NCBI RefSeq assembly: GCF_026210795.1
Contig: NC_089459.1
Location: 2,852,001-2,916,000 of the forward strand
Length of the DNA: 64,000 nt
Direction of reading: 5' to 3'
Source: Rhizophagus irregularis
Taxonomy: Eukaryota; Glomeromycota; Glomeromycetes; Glomerales; Glomeraceae
Under the pieces are notes generated by a model, which was given only the letters and a program-made list of their open reading frames with translations, searched no databases and was not told the origin of the DNA. Each line of letters opens with the position of its first letter. The first letter of the stretch is position 1. Of this stretch, positions 47,415-60,740 are shown piece after piece. The position numbers and the translations under genes were made by a program.

Positions 47415-50400
47415 CTAAGTTAATATATCTTTTTTATTTTTAAAAAATCCAGCAACTTTACCCACGATTTGGCCAAATTTTCGACATTCAGTTACATTTT
47501 GTTTTATCCATTTAGGCAATTTTTGTCTAATCTGATTATTAGTGTTAAATCTTTTATCAATTAATATTATAGTAGCATAATCTTTTTGATGACGTATTGC
47601 TCGACCTATAAATTTTAAAAGAATTATAAATTACATTCAATTTAAAATATGGGTGTCATATTTAAAAAAATTACCTATGGATTGATTTACCGCTTTCATA
47701 CACAAATTCTGATAATATTCTTTGCCATGTTGTGAAGGATTAGATGATTTTTCACCTGCCGAACTTTCTCCAATCTGATTCATAAACTTCATTTTTTCAC
47801 TTAATCCAACTGAAGTTAAATTTGCAAATGGTAATCCAATCATTATTACTCCTCTGTTATTAACAATATTATGTGAATTCAAAAAGAACTAAAGAACAAA
47901 TTTAAGATAATTTTAATTAACAAAATAGTCACCTTCCTAGCCTATCTGAAAAATTTATTCCTTCGCTCACTTTGCCACCTACAACACAAAGTAATATTGC
48001 TCCATCTTTGTTATTAGAAGAATGAATATGTAAATCATATTCATTTAAAACTTTATCAACCAATCGCGTTTCGCGTGGCTCTCGAAAAATCTGAAAATAA
48101 ATACATTATTATATGAACTGATACAAATTCAAATGTTGAATATAAATATAATACCATTTTATATTTCCTTATTCTTTCCAAAATCCCATTTTGTTCCCAC
48201 CGTTTATATACTTGTTCTAAGTACGCATAAGATGTAAAGAAACATACAACACCGTCAGGTATTATATTACAAAGATTTACAATAGTTTGACCTAATTCAT
48301 CAATCTTTTTTTTTAAAGAAAAAAAAAATAGAATTATGTGACTTAAACATGTCAAACGTAACAGTTCAATACAAAATCTACCAATTTAATATCACCGCGC
48401 CGCTCAAAAGTAAATTCAAGAGTCCCTCCCATAGGACCTTCTGACAGTGTTAAGGTCAATAAATTTTCAGGTGGTATAATATGTCCACATGAAAATTTAC
48501 TTAATCTTTGTGGTGGGAGATATGGAATTAATTGTCCTATTAAATCATCGGTCTTTTGTTAAGTTAAAAAGGGAAATTTAAAAATAAAACTCAAAAAAAG
48601 CCAAATGATTGGGCTAAGCTAAATAAAACTTTAACTAACAGGTTCCATAGTACCACCAGCCAAGATAACGCTTCTCGCATCTTCCACTATATCCTTAAAT
48701 TGATTCGAAGGGTTTAATAATAAATACTTGATAATAGGTACATACTTTGTTGTTGTACCTCCTCGTTTTCCTTCAACAGAAACACTTATTTGTTGGAACC
48801 CAAGAATAACGCGTCCATCTTGATTGCCATTTGTTAATGACATAAAGAATGCTTCAATTTGGCTTAAAGATGGAAGAGTTGATGAATTCTTTTCGTCTAT
48901 AATATTTAAATAGATATGATAATATAAACATAATTCAATATTGAATAAATTTTAACTCAATAATTACAGCTTGTTTGCTGCGCTTGATGAATTTCAACAC
49001 CTGTTCTTGATTCAATTTTATCAATAAATCCATTCAGCTACATAATGTAAAATGAGGAATTAATTAAAAAGTTCATAGCTTAAATAAGACTATACTAGTA
49101 AAAATTTACCTTTCTAGCAATCTGACTTTTTTTCAAATAATTTTCTATTTTAAATAAATTTAGATCCCCAATCTTCAATAAATGTAAAAAATCATTGACA
49201 GATTTAATATAATATATTTCTTCTTTATCTTTTCCTTTCTCTTCGCACTTTTTCTCAAATGATGTTAAACATTTTATTAAAGCATCCAACAACGACAAAA
49301 TTTGCTGAATATACATTATATTCTTTCCCAACAGTCGTTTTTTATAACGATCAAGATACGCATTTAATTGTGAGTGCACTTTCACTATTTGCGGTAAATC
49401 AATTTGAACAGTGTGAACTGAAGTTACTGTGTCAACGAGATTATGAGCTTCGTCAATAATGACAATATTATTTTTAAGTGAAATGCCCATTGATTCTCGT
49501 GAAGATTTTTGAAGTAATAGATTATATGGAAGAATAACAATCTGTAATTTCACAATATAAATTAAATTCAAACGAAAATATAATATTAAGGATGTAGTAA
49601 AGACTTCATTACCTGACACTGTCTAATACTTTTTCGGGTACCGTAATATGAACATGCATTTAATTTACGACCTATATCAACTAATTCTTCAATATCACGT
49701 ACCGAAGCCTGTATTCAACATAAATTGGTTCAATGTACTATCATGAATAACCTTTAAGAAAATAAAACGTGCAAATACTTACTAGCACGTGGTCTCTATA
49801 ATCCAACATACGTGATTTGTCTCTTATAGGAATATACGGACATCTTTTTTCAGGTTTTTTGCCTAATTAATATAATGTAATTTAACCCGCGACTTTTTTT
49901 GATGTTTTAGTTATTTTTAGTTAATACCTGCTTTTTGCATGTCCAAACACCTTTCATTAATTCTATTAATATTTTTTAATTTTCTAACTTCTTCATTAAT
50001 ACATAAATTTTTTCTCGAACCCAAAGATACACATTTCACATCTTCTGCATACACAGTTTTACGAAGTTCGTTAACGAATTGAGTTAATTGCGAATGTGTC
50101 CTAGAACAATAATATATCTGTGTACACAAGAATTTAGTACTTAACAATATTAATAATTCGGATACGTGAAAAATTATTTCAAAAAATCTACCTTTATTTC
50201 ATCGGGTTCTCCTTCTTCAAATTCTCGGGCGTCTTTATTGTCATCAAAATTTTCAAGACTCTTACCTTCTTGGAATCTTAAAAGAAATTAACAAGTCACC
50301 CTTAAGAATAACATTAACTCTTAAGAAAATGAAACCAATTACTGATTTATAAACCTTTTCAAAAGTTCTCTCACTTGTGCGGACATGTTATCATTCTCCT

Positions 50401-51209
50401 CATGATTTTCAGAGTCATCATCACTTTGATATTCTTCCACCAAATACTCTTCCATGTCATAATCTCTTTTATCTATCTTCAAACCTAAACCATTACTATG
50501 ATCCTTTTTCTAATTAAATTATAATAATATAAATTACAAAGTGATATAATATCATGACCATAAATACTTGTCATCATACATACCAATCTCTTTTGAATGA
50601 CATTACCACCAACTGTTCGATAAGTTGCTTTTTGCCTTTCCAATTTCTCTTTTTTTCTAATCATTTGAATTCTTTTATTTAATTCTTGCTTTCTTACTAA
50701 ATCTTCTTGGCGTTTTTTATTTTTACTATATTCTAAGACCCAAGATGGCTCTTTTTTTAAATAAAATGTCAATCATTTATAGCTTTCAATAAAATACTGA
50801 ATATACTTTTTACCATTAGGATTTCCTGTCCAAGTAGTATTTACATGATTACTTGAGCTGTATCTTTCTTCATTATCTTTAAGCCATTTTAGAGCTCCAC
50901 ATATTATACTTAGAGATTTCCCCTAAGACGCGTCAACCAAAATGGAAAGTAGTTATTTACGTAAAAATAATTTATTAAAAATCAATTTATTTATTTATTT
51001 ATTGAAAAAAATATTTAATAGCATACAGTTCCGGTTGGACTTTCAAATATGCCGACTTTTCCTTCTTCGATAACTTGATACAAGCTTTTCATAAATTCAA
51101 CTTGAATATTATATGGTTGAAAAGGAAAATTATACGCAGTTATATCTGTCGGTGGTAATAAGACAGAATTATTTTGTTCAGTAATTTGTTTTACGTCCAG
51201 TATAACCAT
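47415..51209 (-). CDS. CHL1: DDX11/Chl1 iron-sulfur DNA helicase (XPD family)
   Basis: 5'-3' DNA helicase for sister-chromatid cohesion and fork stability. Many exons. The start [20 protein letters not shown] leads to [20 protein letters not shown] and Walker [21 protein letters not shown], which is split by an intron after [25 protein letters not shown] is typical of DDX11. Then [18 protein letters not shown] (motif Ia), the Fe-S cluster cysteines in [25 protein letters not shown] and [26 protein letters not shown], and the DEAH box [18 protein letters not shown]. Helicase half 2 gives [12 protein letters not shown] and [18 protein letters not shown], and ends [14 protein letters not shown] and the tail [10 protein letters not shown]. 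All main motifs are seen. Two ACGCGT boxes lie in the 186-bp promoter shared with TRM5. Secure. Confidence 0.95.
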
Positions 51210-51219
51210 TTTATCATGG

Positions 51220-51274
51220 ACGCGTAGCAGAAGTTGAAGTTGTCAGTTGTCAGAACAAAATTTACGTGACGCGT
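51220..51274. promoter_or_regulatory. Two ACGCGT (MCB-type) boxes between DDX11 and TRM5
   Basis: ACGCGT occurs at 51220-51225 and 51269-51274 within the 186 bp between divergent starts. ACGCGT is the MluI cell-cycle box bound by the MBF factor at G1/S in yeasts. CHL1/DDX11 acts in S phase, so the match is plausible. Function is inferred. Confidence 0.45.
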
Positions 51275-51395
51275 AATTTATAGCAATTTATGGTTTAAGG
51301 ACCGGAACCCGGATTATCAAGCCCTGTTTTTAATCCGGTTTTTGAATTTTGATTTTTTTTTTCAACCCTTTTTCTTTTAACGAAATTCTTTTATC

Positions 51396-53618
51396 ATGAT
51401 TCCGCCACCTATTCGACATGGTATGACAGTACTCAACAGAGAATTATTTCGACGCGAAATTAGTGTTATAGGAGTACGCATCCCTACGAGTTTAACAGCA
51501 AAGTTCTTGAAAGTGTTAAATAAGTATGTTTTTAAAGTACTGGTCAATTTTGGGAGTGTACCTTCATTTACAGTGTACTTTTTTGAAACAGAGAATTGCT
51601 CAATCAACCAAAGCTGAGAAACGTAGTGAATGATCCTGAATCCAATTTATCAAGAATTATTTTAATGAACCTCAACGTTCAGAGCTTAGGTAGTGTTATT
51701 TGATATTTATTCAATAAGATCTCATATTAATATGGTTCTCTTTAACAATCTAGATCTTGCTAATTTATCTAGCGAAGCAAAAGATTTTATTAACAAAGAA
51801 GGACTTGGCGTCGTGAAGCATTCAATTGAATTGAAATATGATTATTGGGGCGTTGGTATATATCGTAATTGATCTTATTAGTAATCGGAAATTTCTTTAA
51901 TTTATAACGAATTAATTCAATTTTCGACTTAAAGATGATATAATCAAAGCTATTTTGCCTGAGGGCTCGGAATCACCATCCTCTTTTACACAAGTTGGAC
52001 ATATTGGTGAGAATCCTTTTTTCAACGAATATAATAGTAATTTTCAGAGTTGTTAAGGAAAACCTTTTTTTTTGGTTAAGCTCATGTAAATTTGCGAGAT
52101 GAATTTCTTCCATGGAAATATATGATAGGCCAAGTCATTCTTGATGTAAGTTTGAAGCTTAATATTCTTTAATGTAGTATAAAACATTGTTGCTTACTAT
52201 TATGTAAACTTTTTAAGAAAATTCCAAATATTTTAACGGTCGTGAACAAAACCGATGTAATTGATTCAACATATCGATTTTTTAAAATGGAAGTTTTGGC
52301 CGGAGAAAATAATATGATAGCTGAAGTGGTCTGTCTTAGTAGCAAGTATTTATTTGCAAGAAAAGGATTTGTATTTTATATAAATAAGTTAATAATGATT
52401 TCTAACCAAAAAATTTATTTTTATAAATATTAGAAAGAAAGTAATTGTAGATTTCGATTTGATTTCTCACAAGTGTATTGGAATTCTCGATTACATACTG
52501 AACATGATCGTCTGGTAAAAATGTTTAAAAAAGGAGATTATATATGTAAGTAGAGTTAATCTATTATATTTATTTTATATAATGGCTTTTAAGCCAATTT
52601 ATTTTTCTTTTGAAAATATAGGCGATGTTTTTGCTGGAGTGGGACCTTTTGCAATTCCAACCGCGAAGAAAGGGTGTATTGTTTACGCGAATGATTTGAA
52701 TCCTATGTCATATAAATATCTTCTGGAAAATATTTCATTAAACAAAGTAATTATCATTTACTTCACATATTCTTAAAAGTACATGATTATTGATTTTGAA
52801 TTTGTAGGTAAATAATAAAATTCATCCGTATAATCTCGATGGCCGTGATTTTATAAAGAAGGCAGTAAAAGATTTGGGAAAAAATCTCAACGCTCTAGAT
52901 CAAACTAAGATGACAAAACCTATGGATACGGTAACAAATACATTAGCTGAATTTCGAACTTTTAATCATTTTATAATGAACTTACCCGCAACGGCTATAG
53001 AGTTTTTAGGTAATTAACATCTTTATGTAAAATAATATTTACTACTTTCTTGAATAAATTAATTGATTTTCATTTGTAGATGCTTTTAAAGGACTTTATA
53101 AGGATAAAGAATCATTGATCAAAAATTCTCGCGTAGATTTGCCGATGATTCATTGTTATTGTTTCACAAAAAGCGAAACACCCGATACCGAAATGATCGA
53201 AGTAAGCTTTGTAGTGATATTATTATGATTAATTTAATTGTCCTTATATTTTAACCTTTCTTCTATTTTTAAAAAATGTTTAGCGTATTAATTCAATCAT
53301 AACATATTCAATGCAAGTAGATGAATATAAGATCCATTTTGTTAGAAAGGTTGCACCGAATAAAGACATGTTTTGTGTTAGCTTTAGATTAAGCAAAGAA
53401 GTTGCTTTTCTTACTACCGGAAGGTATGTTACATAAATTTTTCACATAATGCACGGACATCTTCATGCATATTGATGTTAGCTGTATATTATAGTAAAAA
53501 GAGAGAAGAAGATATAATAGCTAGCACTTTGCCAAATAAGAATGAAGTAAGTGTTTTTGAGAAATCTAAGGAGCAAAAATCAGTATCAAAAAGAAGAAGA
53601 ATAGAAGGGGAAGATTAA
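51396..53618 (+). CDS. TRM5: tRNA (guanine37-N1)-methyltransferase Trm5
   Basis: Makes m1G37 in tRNAs, which prevents frameshifting; fungal Trm5 also acts in mitochondria. About ten exons. The start [20 protein letters not shown] is the family N-terminus (MxPPVxRGMxxLD). It continues [51 protein letters not shown] and the class I methyltransferase core [40 protein letters not shown] and [20 protein letters not shown]. The catalytic NLP motif is in [20 protein letters not shown], and the C-terminus ends [18 protein letters not shown] plus a basic tail [13 protein letters not shown]. The catalytic Arg, Glu and Asn-Pro positions look kept. Divergent from DDX11. Secure. Confidence 0.95.
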
Positions 53619-54212
53619 TAATTAGATTTCAATTATTGTCTTTATTAATACAAGGTTGGACTAATGGATTTCCCATCGGTCCATATTTAATACAATTTGA
53701 CGTGTAAAAAAAATTTCTTGTGATCTATTATAAATAATGAATGAATATATTACTTCTCTAAATATTTAAATACTTTCTAACATTTATATACTTTAATAAC
53801 TTAATAAAACTAAAATAATTATTATATTATACTGATTTACTTCTTTATATATGTAATTATTATATCAATTCCATTATAATAGTTGGAAAGATGTATGAAA
53901 TTCATTCATAATAAAGGTTTGCAATGTTCACCATATAAGAATAAAATAAAGCAGTTATAAAATAATTATTATTTTCACAGATATTACAATGCATGTTTGT
54001 TTTGTTTAACTCTCACACTTATAACACCCATTTTTGAATGCTAGTGATAGCAATATAAAATAAGGTAATTTATAAAAAAAACAATCGGCTTAAATGATGC
54101 TATAAAAGATTTAAATGAAAAAAAAATTAAGCAAGAAAAGACTAATGTTCTACAAAGTCATATTGCATTCAAAGTTTAGCCGGTAAATTTCTTCATTATG
54201 AATGTTATAATT
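53619..54212. other. Convergent 3' intergenic region, no gene seen
   Basis: About 600 bp of AT-rich DNA between convergent stops; no repeats with clear ends and no coding. Confidence 0.5.
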
Positions 54213-55750
54213 TTATTGTTGAGCACATTGTACACTTGGGCCATGACCTTCGTCTTCATCTTCCCCATTAGCCATATGATTTGATGCCGAACGTCGCTGT
54301 TCGTCGTCATTCATTGTTGTTAATTCAACATCTTCTATCATAGCATCCGGAGGAGTATCTAATTCTGGCCGTGGAGGTAAAATCTTCTCGAGTGACATGA
54401 TAACTTGTTTATCAACCCAATTGGAAGGTGGGAATTCTATATCAAATTGTATATAGAGTGTACCAGGCTCATGGAAACGTTGTGATGGCATTCCATGATG
54501 ACGAATAGCTTTCAATTGTCCTATGAACCATAGATTTTAATTAGAAATTAATTTAAAATTAAAAAGTTAATTATTGTAACTTACCAGGTTTTATAACTTC
54601 ACCAGGTTCAATATTAACCACTAAATATCTTTCATCAAGATGTTTAATTGCGAATTGGCCACCTGCCAACGCTGTTAAAAGGTTTATCTTGGCTGTATAA
54701 TATAAATCATTTCCACGGCGTTGGAATCGGTCATGGGATTTTTCTTCGATTTGAATTATCACATCGCCAGGTTCGACGCCAGGACTTTGATCAGCCTCAC
54801 CAGCGAATGTGATTTCCTGACCATTTTTCATACCTTTATCGATATGAACCTCAAGTACCTTACGTTCACTAACAATTTTTTTACCTGAACAATTTTTACA
54901 CTTGTCTTTGTCTTTAATAATTTCACCTTCGCCTCCACATGTATCACAGGGTTGTTGAATTTGCTGTACCATAGGACCCAAGGTTCTGAGGAGAACTCTT
55001 ACTCCAGTACCATTACAATTTGAACATTTTTTGACTGCACCTTCTTTTCCACCCCTACCCTCACATTTTGAACAAATCACATTCTTGTTCAGAGATAATT
55101 TAGAAGTCTTTCCAAGATATAAATCTTCTAAAGACACCTTAAGTACATGTTTTAAATTCTTGCCTTTTCGTGGACCTTGTCGTGATCTACCACCTCCAAA
55201 TACATTACCGCCAAAGAAACTTGAGAAAAGGTCTTCGGCTGACATTCCGCCCATTCCTCCATCATTTGCTAAACCTTCTTCTCCAAGTTGGTCGTAAATA
55301 TCTCGTTTTTCTCTATCTGAAAGAATTTCAAATGCGTGTCCAATTTCTTTAAATTTATCAGCAGTATTTGGATTCTATAAAAAAATAATTAAAATAAATG
55401 AGATCATAATTATAAAATCAATTTATATATACATAATTTTTTTTTCTTTTTTTTTTTAGAAAAGCATAATTTAATAGATCTATAACCTATAAAGTTTTCT
55501 ATATAAACCAATAAATGTCATCTAATCCATTTAACAACGGTCATCTAATTTAGAGTTTCTGACGTACATGAGTCATTAACTTTATTTCCACAGTCTCAAA
55601 TACACAAACTATCTAGGGAAGAGAAATATATTTATATACCTTGTCGGGATGATACTTGAGTGCTAACTTTCTGTATGCCTTCTTTAATTCTGAGTCTGAA
55701 GCATCAGGAGGAACTTCCAAGATATCATATAGTTTAGTGTCCTTTACCAT
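54213..55750 (-). CDS. YDJ1: Hsp40 co-chaperone, type I DnaJ (Ydj1/DNAJA)
   Basis: Cytosolic J-protein that stimulates Hsp70 ATPase and hands over clients. Three main exons, about 405 residues. The J-domain reads [37 protein letters not shown] with the HPD tripeptide, then [15 protein letters not shown] Gly/Phe-rich linker ([20 protein letters not shown]) is followed by four CXXCXGXG-type zinc motifs: [25 protein letters not shown] and CKNCSGKK, the last without the final Gly. The C-terminal substrate domains follow ([20 protein letters not shown] and [16 protein letters not shown]). The protein ends in VQCAQQ, a CaaX box of the Ydj1 kind, so farnesylation and ER/membrane association are expected. 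Identity is certain. Confidence 0.96.
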
Positions 55751-56391
55751 TTTTGTATAAATTTAACGATTAACCTTCGAAAAGTAAAATTTGTACAGTG
55801 AATTTTTTTTTCTTTTTTCTTTTTTTCCTTTTTTTTTTTGTTAGTTAAATAACTATTGATTTTTTTTTGATTCAAAAAAAAAATTTTTTTTACTTTATAT
55901 ATTTTATATTACTGATTAGACTTGATATATATATGATTATACAGGAATGTTCCAGCACTTTCTTTTTTGTCTTCGCCATATCTGCATATATCAACGGGTG
56001 TGGGATCAAGGAATTTTAACTCCATTTAGAATTATTGTTAAAGGAGATTAAACTGATTTGGAAATAATGAAGCATATTTGTATATTCTTTATACCCTGTA
56101 ATGCGGAAAAATATAGAATTTCGGCAATTTGTTTAAAAAATTCCTGCGATTTTAACAAACGGCCACAATCTCAGCCTTGTAATCAATCATAAAATTTCCT
56201 AATTTATAATTCATTATCGTTTCATATTGGGATAATTATTTGTTAATTTTATGACGCAGTGTAACAATTTTCTGAATTCCGAAAAATGGTGAAAAACGCG
56301 CGGATTGATGATTATATATTATATATTTCGAATTACTAAACTATCAGTTTTTTTTTATTTTATTCTATTCTTAATAGCTTTTAGATGAGAA
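55751..56391. other. Divergent promoter region with long T runs
   Basis: 640 bp between the Ydj1-type gene and the next gene. The first 150 bp upstream of the Hsp40 start (on the plus strand 55800-55900) are T- and A-rich runs, which may act as nucleosome-excluding tracts. No clear heat-shock element (repeated nGAAn) was seen. No gene. Confidence 0.5.
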
Positions 56392-57551
56392 ATGTCAGCT
56401 ATATGTACGAATTATTTTGATATATTTGATAATCATTTTCTTATCGAGTCAAGGAAAAACTGGCCTTGGAAAGACGCGTCAATTGGTAAAAATAATAATA
56501 AATAAATAATTTTTAATCTTTTTTTCTTATTTAAAATATAATTTTTCTTTTCATTAGATAAATACGAACCTACGTACAAGCAATTAAATTCAATAAAAAG
56601 GAAAGATTCTTTAAAAATAGTTAAACGTTATTATAAAATACCCCTTATTTCATATAAACCATATTATGTACATAAATCACGAATAAAGATATCTTTGAAA
56701 AGTACTCATACTTTCCACACACTAAAGAATTGTCTCACTGCATATGATGGTCATAGATCATTTTATAATGCTATACAGATCTTACTTTATTTCTGTTGGA
56801 ATCATAAATTGATTTATTTTAGGAAAAACGATAATTCATTACTTCCGATTGTCAAGATTTATATGGAATTGAGCCCTGATGAACAAGTCATGTGGTTACC
56901 TGGATTGAATTGGTAAAAAGGATCTAATTATAATATTTTTATTTCAAATATTGAATTTTATAATTATCTACTATTTTTTAGGGCTAGAAAGCTTTATTCT
57001 CTAATAGCTTGGCAAGGAATGTTTCTCTTCCAAAGCACATTTTTTTCTGTTCTTGGTGGAGCGTATTCTGCACTTGGAAGATATAAAAAAGAACATGTAT
57101 GAAGAAATATAATTATTAAATTATTAAAAATATCGCCTTATTAAATTTATTATTTTTTTATTTAATTGATTTAATTCATATTTATTAGGCTGAAAAAGCT
57201 AAACATCTCGCACGTAATCAGATTGTACTGGCTAAAAAATTACAAGATCCAGTGTTAGAATGTAAATGTTGGATTTATTATGCTGAAGGTTTGATTCAAC
57301 TCGGAAAACTTAAAAAAGCTGCACTTATTATTGAAAGACAAAAGAATATGGTGATGGACATGCTTAAAGGCGACGACACAGTTAGTATAATATTTTTAGT
57401 TCCTTTTAAAATTTTTGGTTAAGTCAGCTGTTAAAATCATTTTCTTTTCTTTTTTTATTAATAGCTTTTGAGTATGTGCGAAAATGCTAAATTAAAATTA
57501 ATGGTAAATTCCAAAAAAAATAAGAAAATAAGAGAATTATACGTAATTTAA
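56392..57551 (+). CDS. Unknown helical protein with TPR-like C-terminal repeats
   Basis: Five exons in one frame. The start MSAICTNYFDIFDNHFLIES is followed by RKNWPWKDASIDKYEPTYKQ across the first intron. The N-terminal third is basic (KRKDSLKIVKRYYKIPLISY) and the middle has LPIVKIYMELSPDEQVMWLP. The C-terminal third is a run of helix pairs with a TPR-like spacing of small residues: LGGAYSALGRYKKEHAEKAK, LARNQIVLAKKLQDPVLECK and CWIYYAEGLIQLGKLKKAAL. It ends in MVNSKKNKKIRELYVI. I do not recognise the family. No signal peptide or membrane segment stands out. The splice sites are standard, and length is about 285 residues. A role as a scaffold is only a guess from the helical repeats. Confidence 0.75.
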
Positions 57552-57934
57552 GTGAGTTTATTATTTATCATCATTTTCTTTTTTTTTTTAAAAAAAAAAA
57601 GAAATTCCTAATAAGAAATTCGTCAAAAATTTGCAGAAATATTTATTTATTTCGTTAATTAAATGATAAGTTATTCAAGTTGATATTTGCTGGTATTAAT
57701 TGCTAAAATGTTAAAATTTTAATTAATATTATTATTTTAATTGTGATTTTTGTGTAATACATTATTTTTTATAATATATTTTGTAAATAATTAAATATGA
57801 AAAATAACTAAATTCTAGTAAATCACACTTAAATCATAATTTACAAAATGGGTTAATTGGATTTTTATATGGTAAAATTCTTAATTGGTTATGTAAATTG
57901 TCAAAATCACGAGTGTAAAAGTTTACGTTAAACC
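57552..57934. other. Intergenic, no gene seen
   Basis: About 380 AT-rich bases including a T/A hairpin-like run near 57580-57600 (T10 followed by A12). The promoter of the IBA57 gene is expected here. Confidence 0.5.
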
Positions 57935-59593
57935 ATGCCAAAGTTGTTTTCTTGCCTCGGACGCTTAGTATCAGATAATATATCAAGTTAAGTATAATTC
58001 AATGATAAAATTATATACACTAACCATTTTATACAATATACATTATATTCATTGTATTTAAAATATATTTAACCTTTCATATTATATCTTTTTATTTAAA
58101 GAATGTGTAAGCTTTGGACCAATTTCAAGTCAAATACCATTAATATATAACTCTTTTTATCATAAAATAATTCATCACAAAGTATCCCGTTCAGTTAGTA
58201 CAATCCCGACTTCAGAACCTTCTCTAAATACAAGTGAGAAAGAAGATAAGGTTCACCAAGGTGATAAATATATAAAAGTTCCATACCGTGGTCTTATAGA
58301 ATTACATGGTTATGATACCATAAAGTTTTTACAGGGGCTCATAACTAATAATATGCCATCGATAAGTTCTGGTGGTGATGGATTTTACACAGCATCTTTG
58401 AATCCAGTTGTATGTACTTTTAAAAACTCCTTTATAAACCTTTTATATATTAAGTAGTAATTTATTTTAGGGTCGCGTATTGTTTGACGCATTTATCCAT
58501 CCAAAAAATTTGGGAACATCATTTCCGCATCCGACATTTTTGGTTGAATGTGATTCACGTATTATACCAGAAATAATAAAACATATGAAAAAATATTTAT
58601 TGAGATCAAAAGTTAATATTACCGATGTTTCTTCATTATATCAAATTTGGAATGTGTGGGGTAATGAAATTAATAATTTGTGGTGGAGACATCAAGTACC
58701 AAATCCCTCAGCAACAAAATTACATACCGGTACTTTAGTATTAAAAGAAAATATTGCAGAAATTGGGTGTAGAGATAAAAGATATCCTAATATGGGACTA
58801 AGATTAGTATTACCAGTTGATACTAAACGTAAGTTTACTGTTAACTTTCTAAATTTTGTAAATAGTTTATAACTTAATCAAACTTATTCTTTTCAATAGC
58901 GACATTACCAAATTCATTCACAGAATTACCTTCAAAAGAATACATCATTAGAAGAATTTTACATGGAGTTCCTGAAGGTATCCATGATTTCCCTCAAGGG
59001 GAAGCATTGCCATTACAATCAAATTTTGACTACATGGGAGGAAGTAAGTTATGGGGAAAATTATGTTATTTCATTTTAAATTGAATTTAACTTTTTATAT
59101 ATATTATTTTAGTTGATTTTCGTAAAGGTTGTTATATCGGACAAGAACTTACATTTAGAACATATCATACTGGAATCACAAGAAAACGTATTTTGCCTGT
59201 GCAATTATATCATGAAGGCGAAAGGTAAATTTATTTTCAAATTTTTATTAATAGTTGTTTATAATAAAAACATAATATATGGATTTTTCAATATAATATG
59301 ATAGCGTGCCAACCACATTAGAAGTTGATCGCAACTCCAATTTCCTCCTTCCGCCACCATCTAGTGATGTTATTGTATTAAATAGAAAAGGTCGTCCAGT
59401 AGGTTCTATTGGTACTTCATGTCATAATATAGCTTTAGCATTATTGAAATTAGATATAATTCAAAGTAATGATTTAGTAGTAGATAACGGTCAAGGAGAG
59501 AAATTAAGAGTAAAAGCTTTTATTCCTCATTGGTGGCCAAAGGTTGATGAAAAGGATACAGAAGAAAAACCAAAAGAAACAGCACTTGCTTAA
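57935..59593 (+). CDS. IBA57: Mitochondrial iron-sulfur assembly factor Iba57 (COG0354, GcvT-like)
   Basis: Folate-binding-fold protein that works with Isa1/Isa2 to make mitochondrial 4Fe-4S clusters, for example for aconitase and lipoate synthase. The start [17 protein letters not shown] joins across an intron (GTTAAG donor) to [14 protein letters not shown], a presequence-like leader. Then [58 protein letters not shown] and the signature [20 protein letters not shown] with its invariant Cys, as in all Iba57/YgfZ (KGCYxGQE). The end is [17 protein letters not shown] and [10 protein letters not shown]. All exon joins checked are in phase. It supports complex I (NDUFS1) and other Fe-S enzymes only in a general sense. 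Secure. Confidence 0.95.
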
Positions 59594-60740
59594 ATATTAT
59601 CATTGCTATATAATTTAATGTTATTACATTAAATGGGTAAATTTGGATTAAATTCATGATGATTAACATGAATTATTTCATTAAATTAAGAAAATATAAT
59701 CTCTAAAAAGAATAAAGCGTATTATATGTTAAAAACAATTTCTTAATACTTTTGACAGATTAGTAATTTTCGTTTTGACATTATGCGACGAGAAACCAAA
59801 ATCATCTTACCTATATGATATATATATCTATTATTTTCCATCTCCGCTTGTGATGAACATCTAGTACAATTTTTTGCAGCTTTTTATATTTTTTATATTT
59901 GAATACAAAAAAAAAAACTTCGAAATTTTTTGAACATTTTTAAAATAAAGAAAAATCAGTCTGAGAAGGTAATGTATAATAATAGCTAATAATATTTCAT
60001 TTATTAATATATTATTCTCTAATTTAACAATCTATTTTAATAAAAATTAGGATATCTTTTCGACTATAATGAAGGAATTTGACTGTCAATATGATTTCAA
60101 ATTTAACAAAATGGCCTAGTGATTTAGAATTTTAGATATACTAGACAATCACATCAACTTGCTTGTGAATTAGCTGAATATTTAAATATGCTAATAGGAC
60201 CCCGAACATATCTCATACAACTCACATTAGAGTTTACAGCTTTTTAGCTTTGTTCCACATATTTTGATTTAAATCATTGTTAGATCCAGTATAATTAATT
60301 AGTATATCTACATATGTATCTGTTACACCATGAAATAATAAATATTTCAATATATTTTCATGGGATCAAGATACATAGTCATTCTCGTTTAAATACTGCT
60401 CTATTAAATTTTTATTCTAAGTTCTAAAGAAGTCAACATCTGTAAAGAGTTAGGTATCATTATTAGTTATTATATAACAAGGAAGTATAATATTTAAAAT
60501 AAGTATGCTCAGTGGAGAGGGTTTTCGAACTCACATGCCAAAGAGAATACAAAATATGCTTAATGGAGAGGAATTTCAACTCATGTGCCATGAGAATATG
60601 GGTTATCCTGATATATAGTAAACGAAAATATTTATACTTCCTTAAAGATAATATAGATAATATGAGTTAGGAGAATTACACAGCACTAGAATGTAAACTT
60701 TTTTTTTTAAGAGCTTAGCCCTGTTCAAAATCATTCAGTC
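59594..60740. other. Gene-free region before the right-hand repeat island
   Basis: No gene seen. A short possible coding vestige near 60140-60240 reads HQLACELAEYLNMLIGPR in one frame and then stops; I cannot assign it. Confidence 0.45.
60504..60600. repeat. Imperfect tandem duplication, period about 51 bp
   Basis: Two copies starting tatgctcagtggagag (60504) and tatgcttaatggagag (60555), each running through aactcaYRtgcca. Confidence 0.75.

Noticed and set aside
60504-60600. tRNA-like or small RNA gene suggested by a ggttttcgaactc-like stretch
   Set aside because: No paired acceptor, D or anticodon stems; the stretch belongs to a 51-bp tandem duplication.
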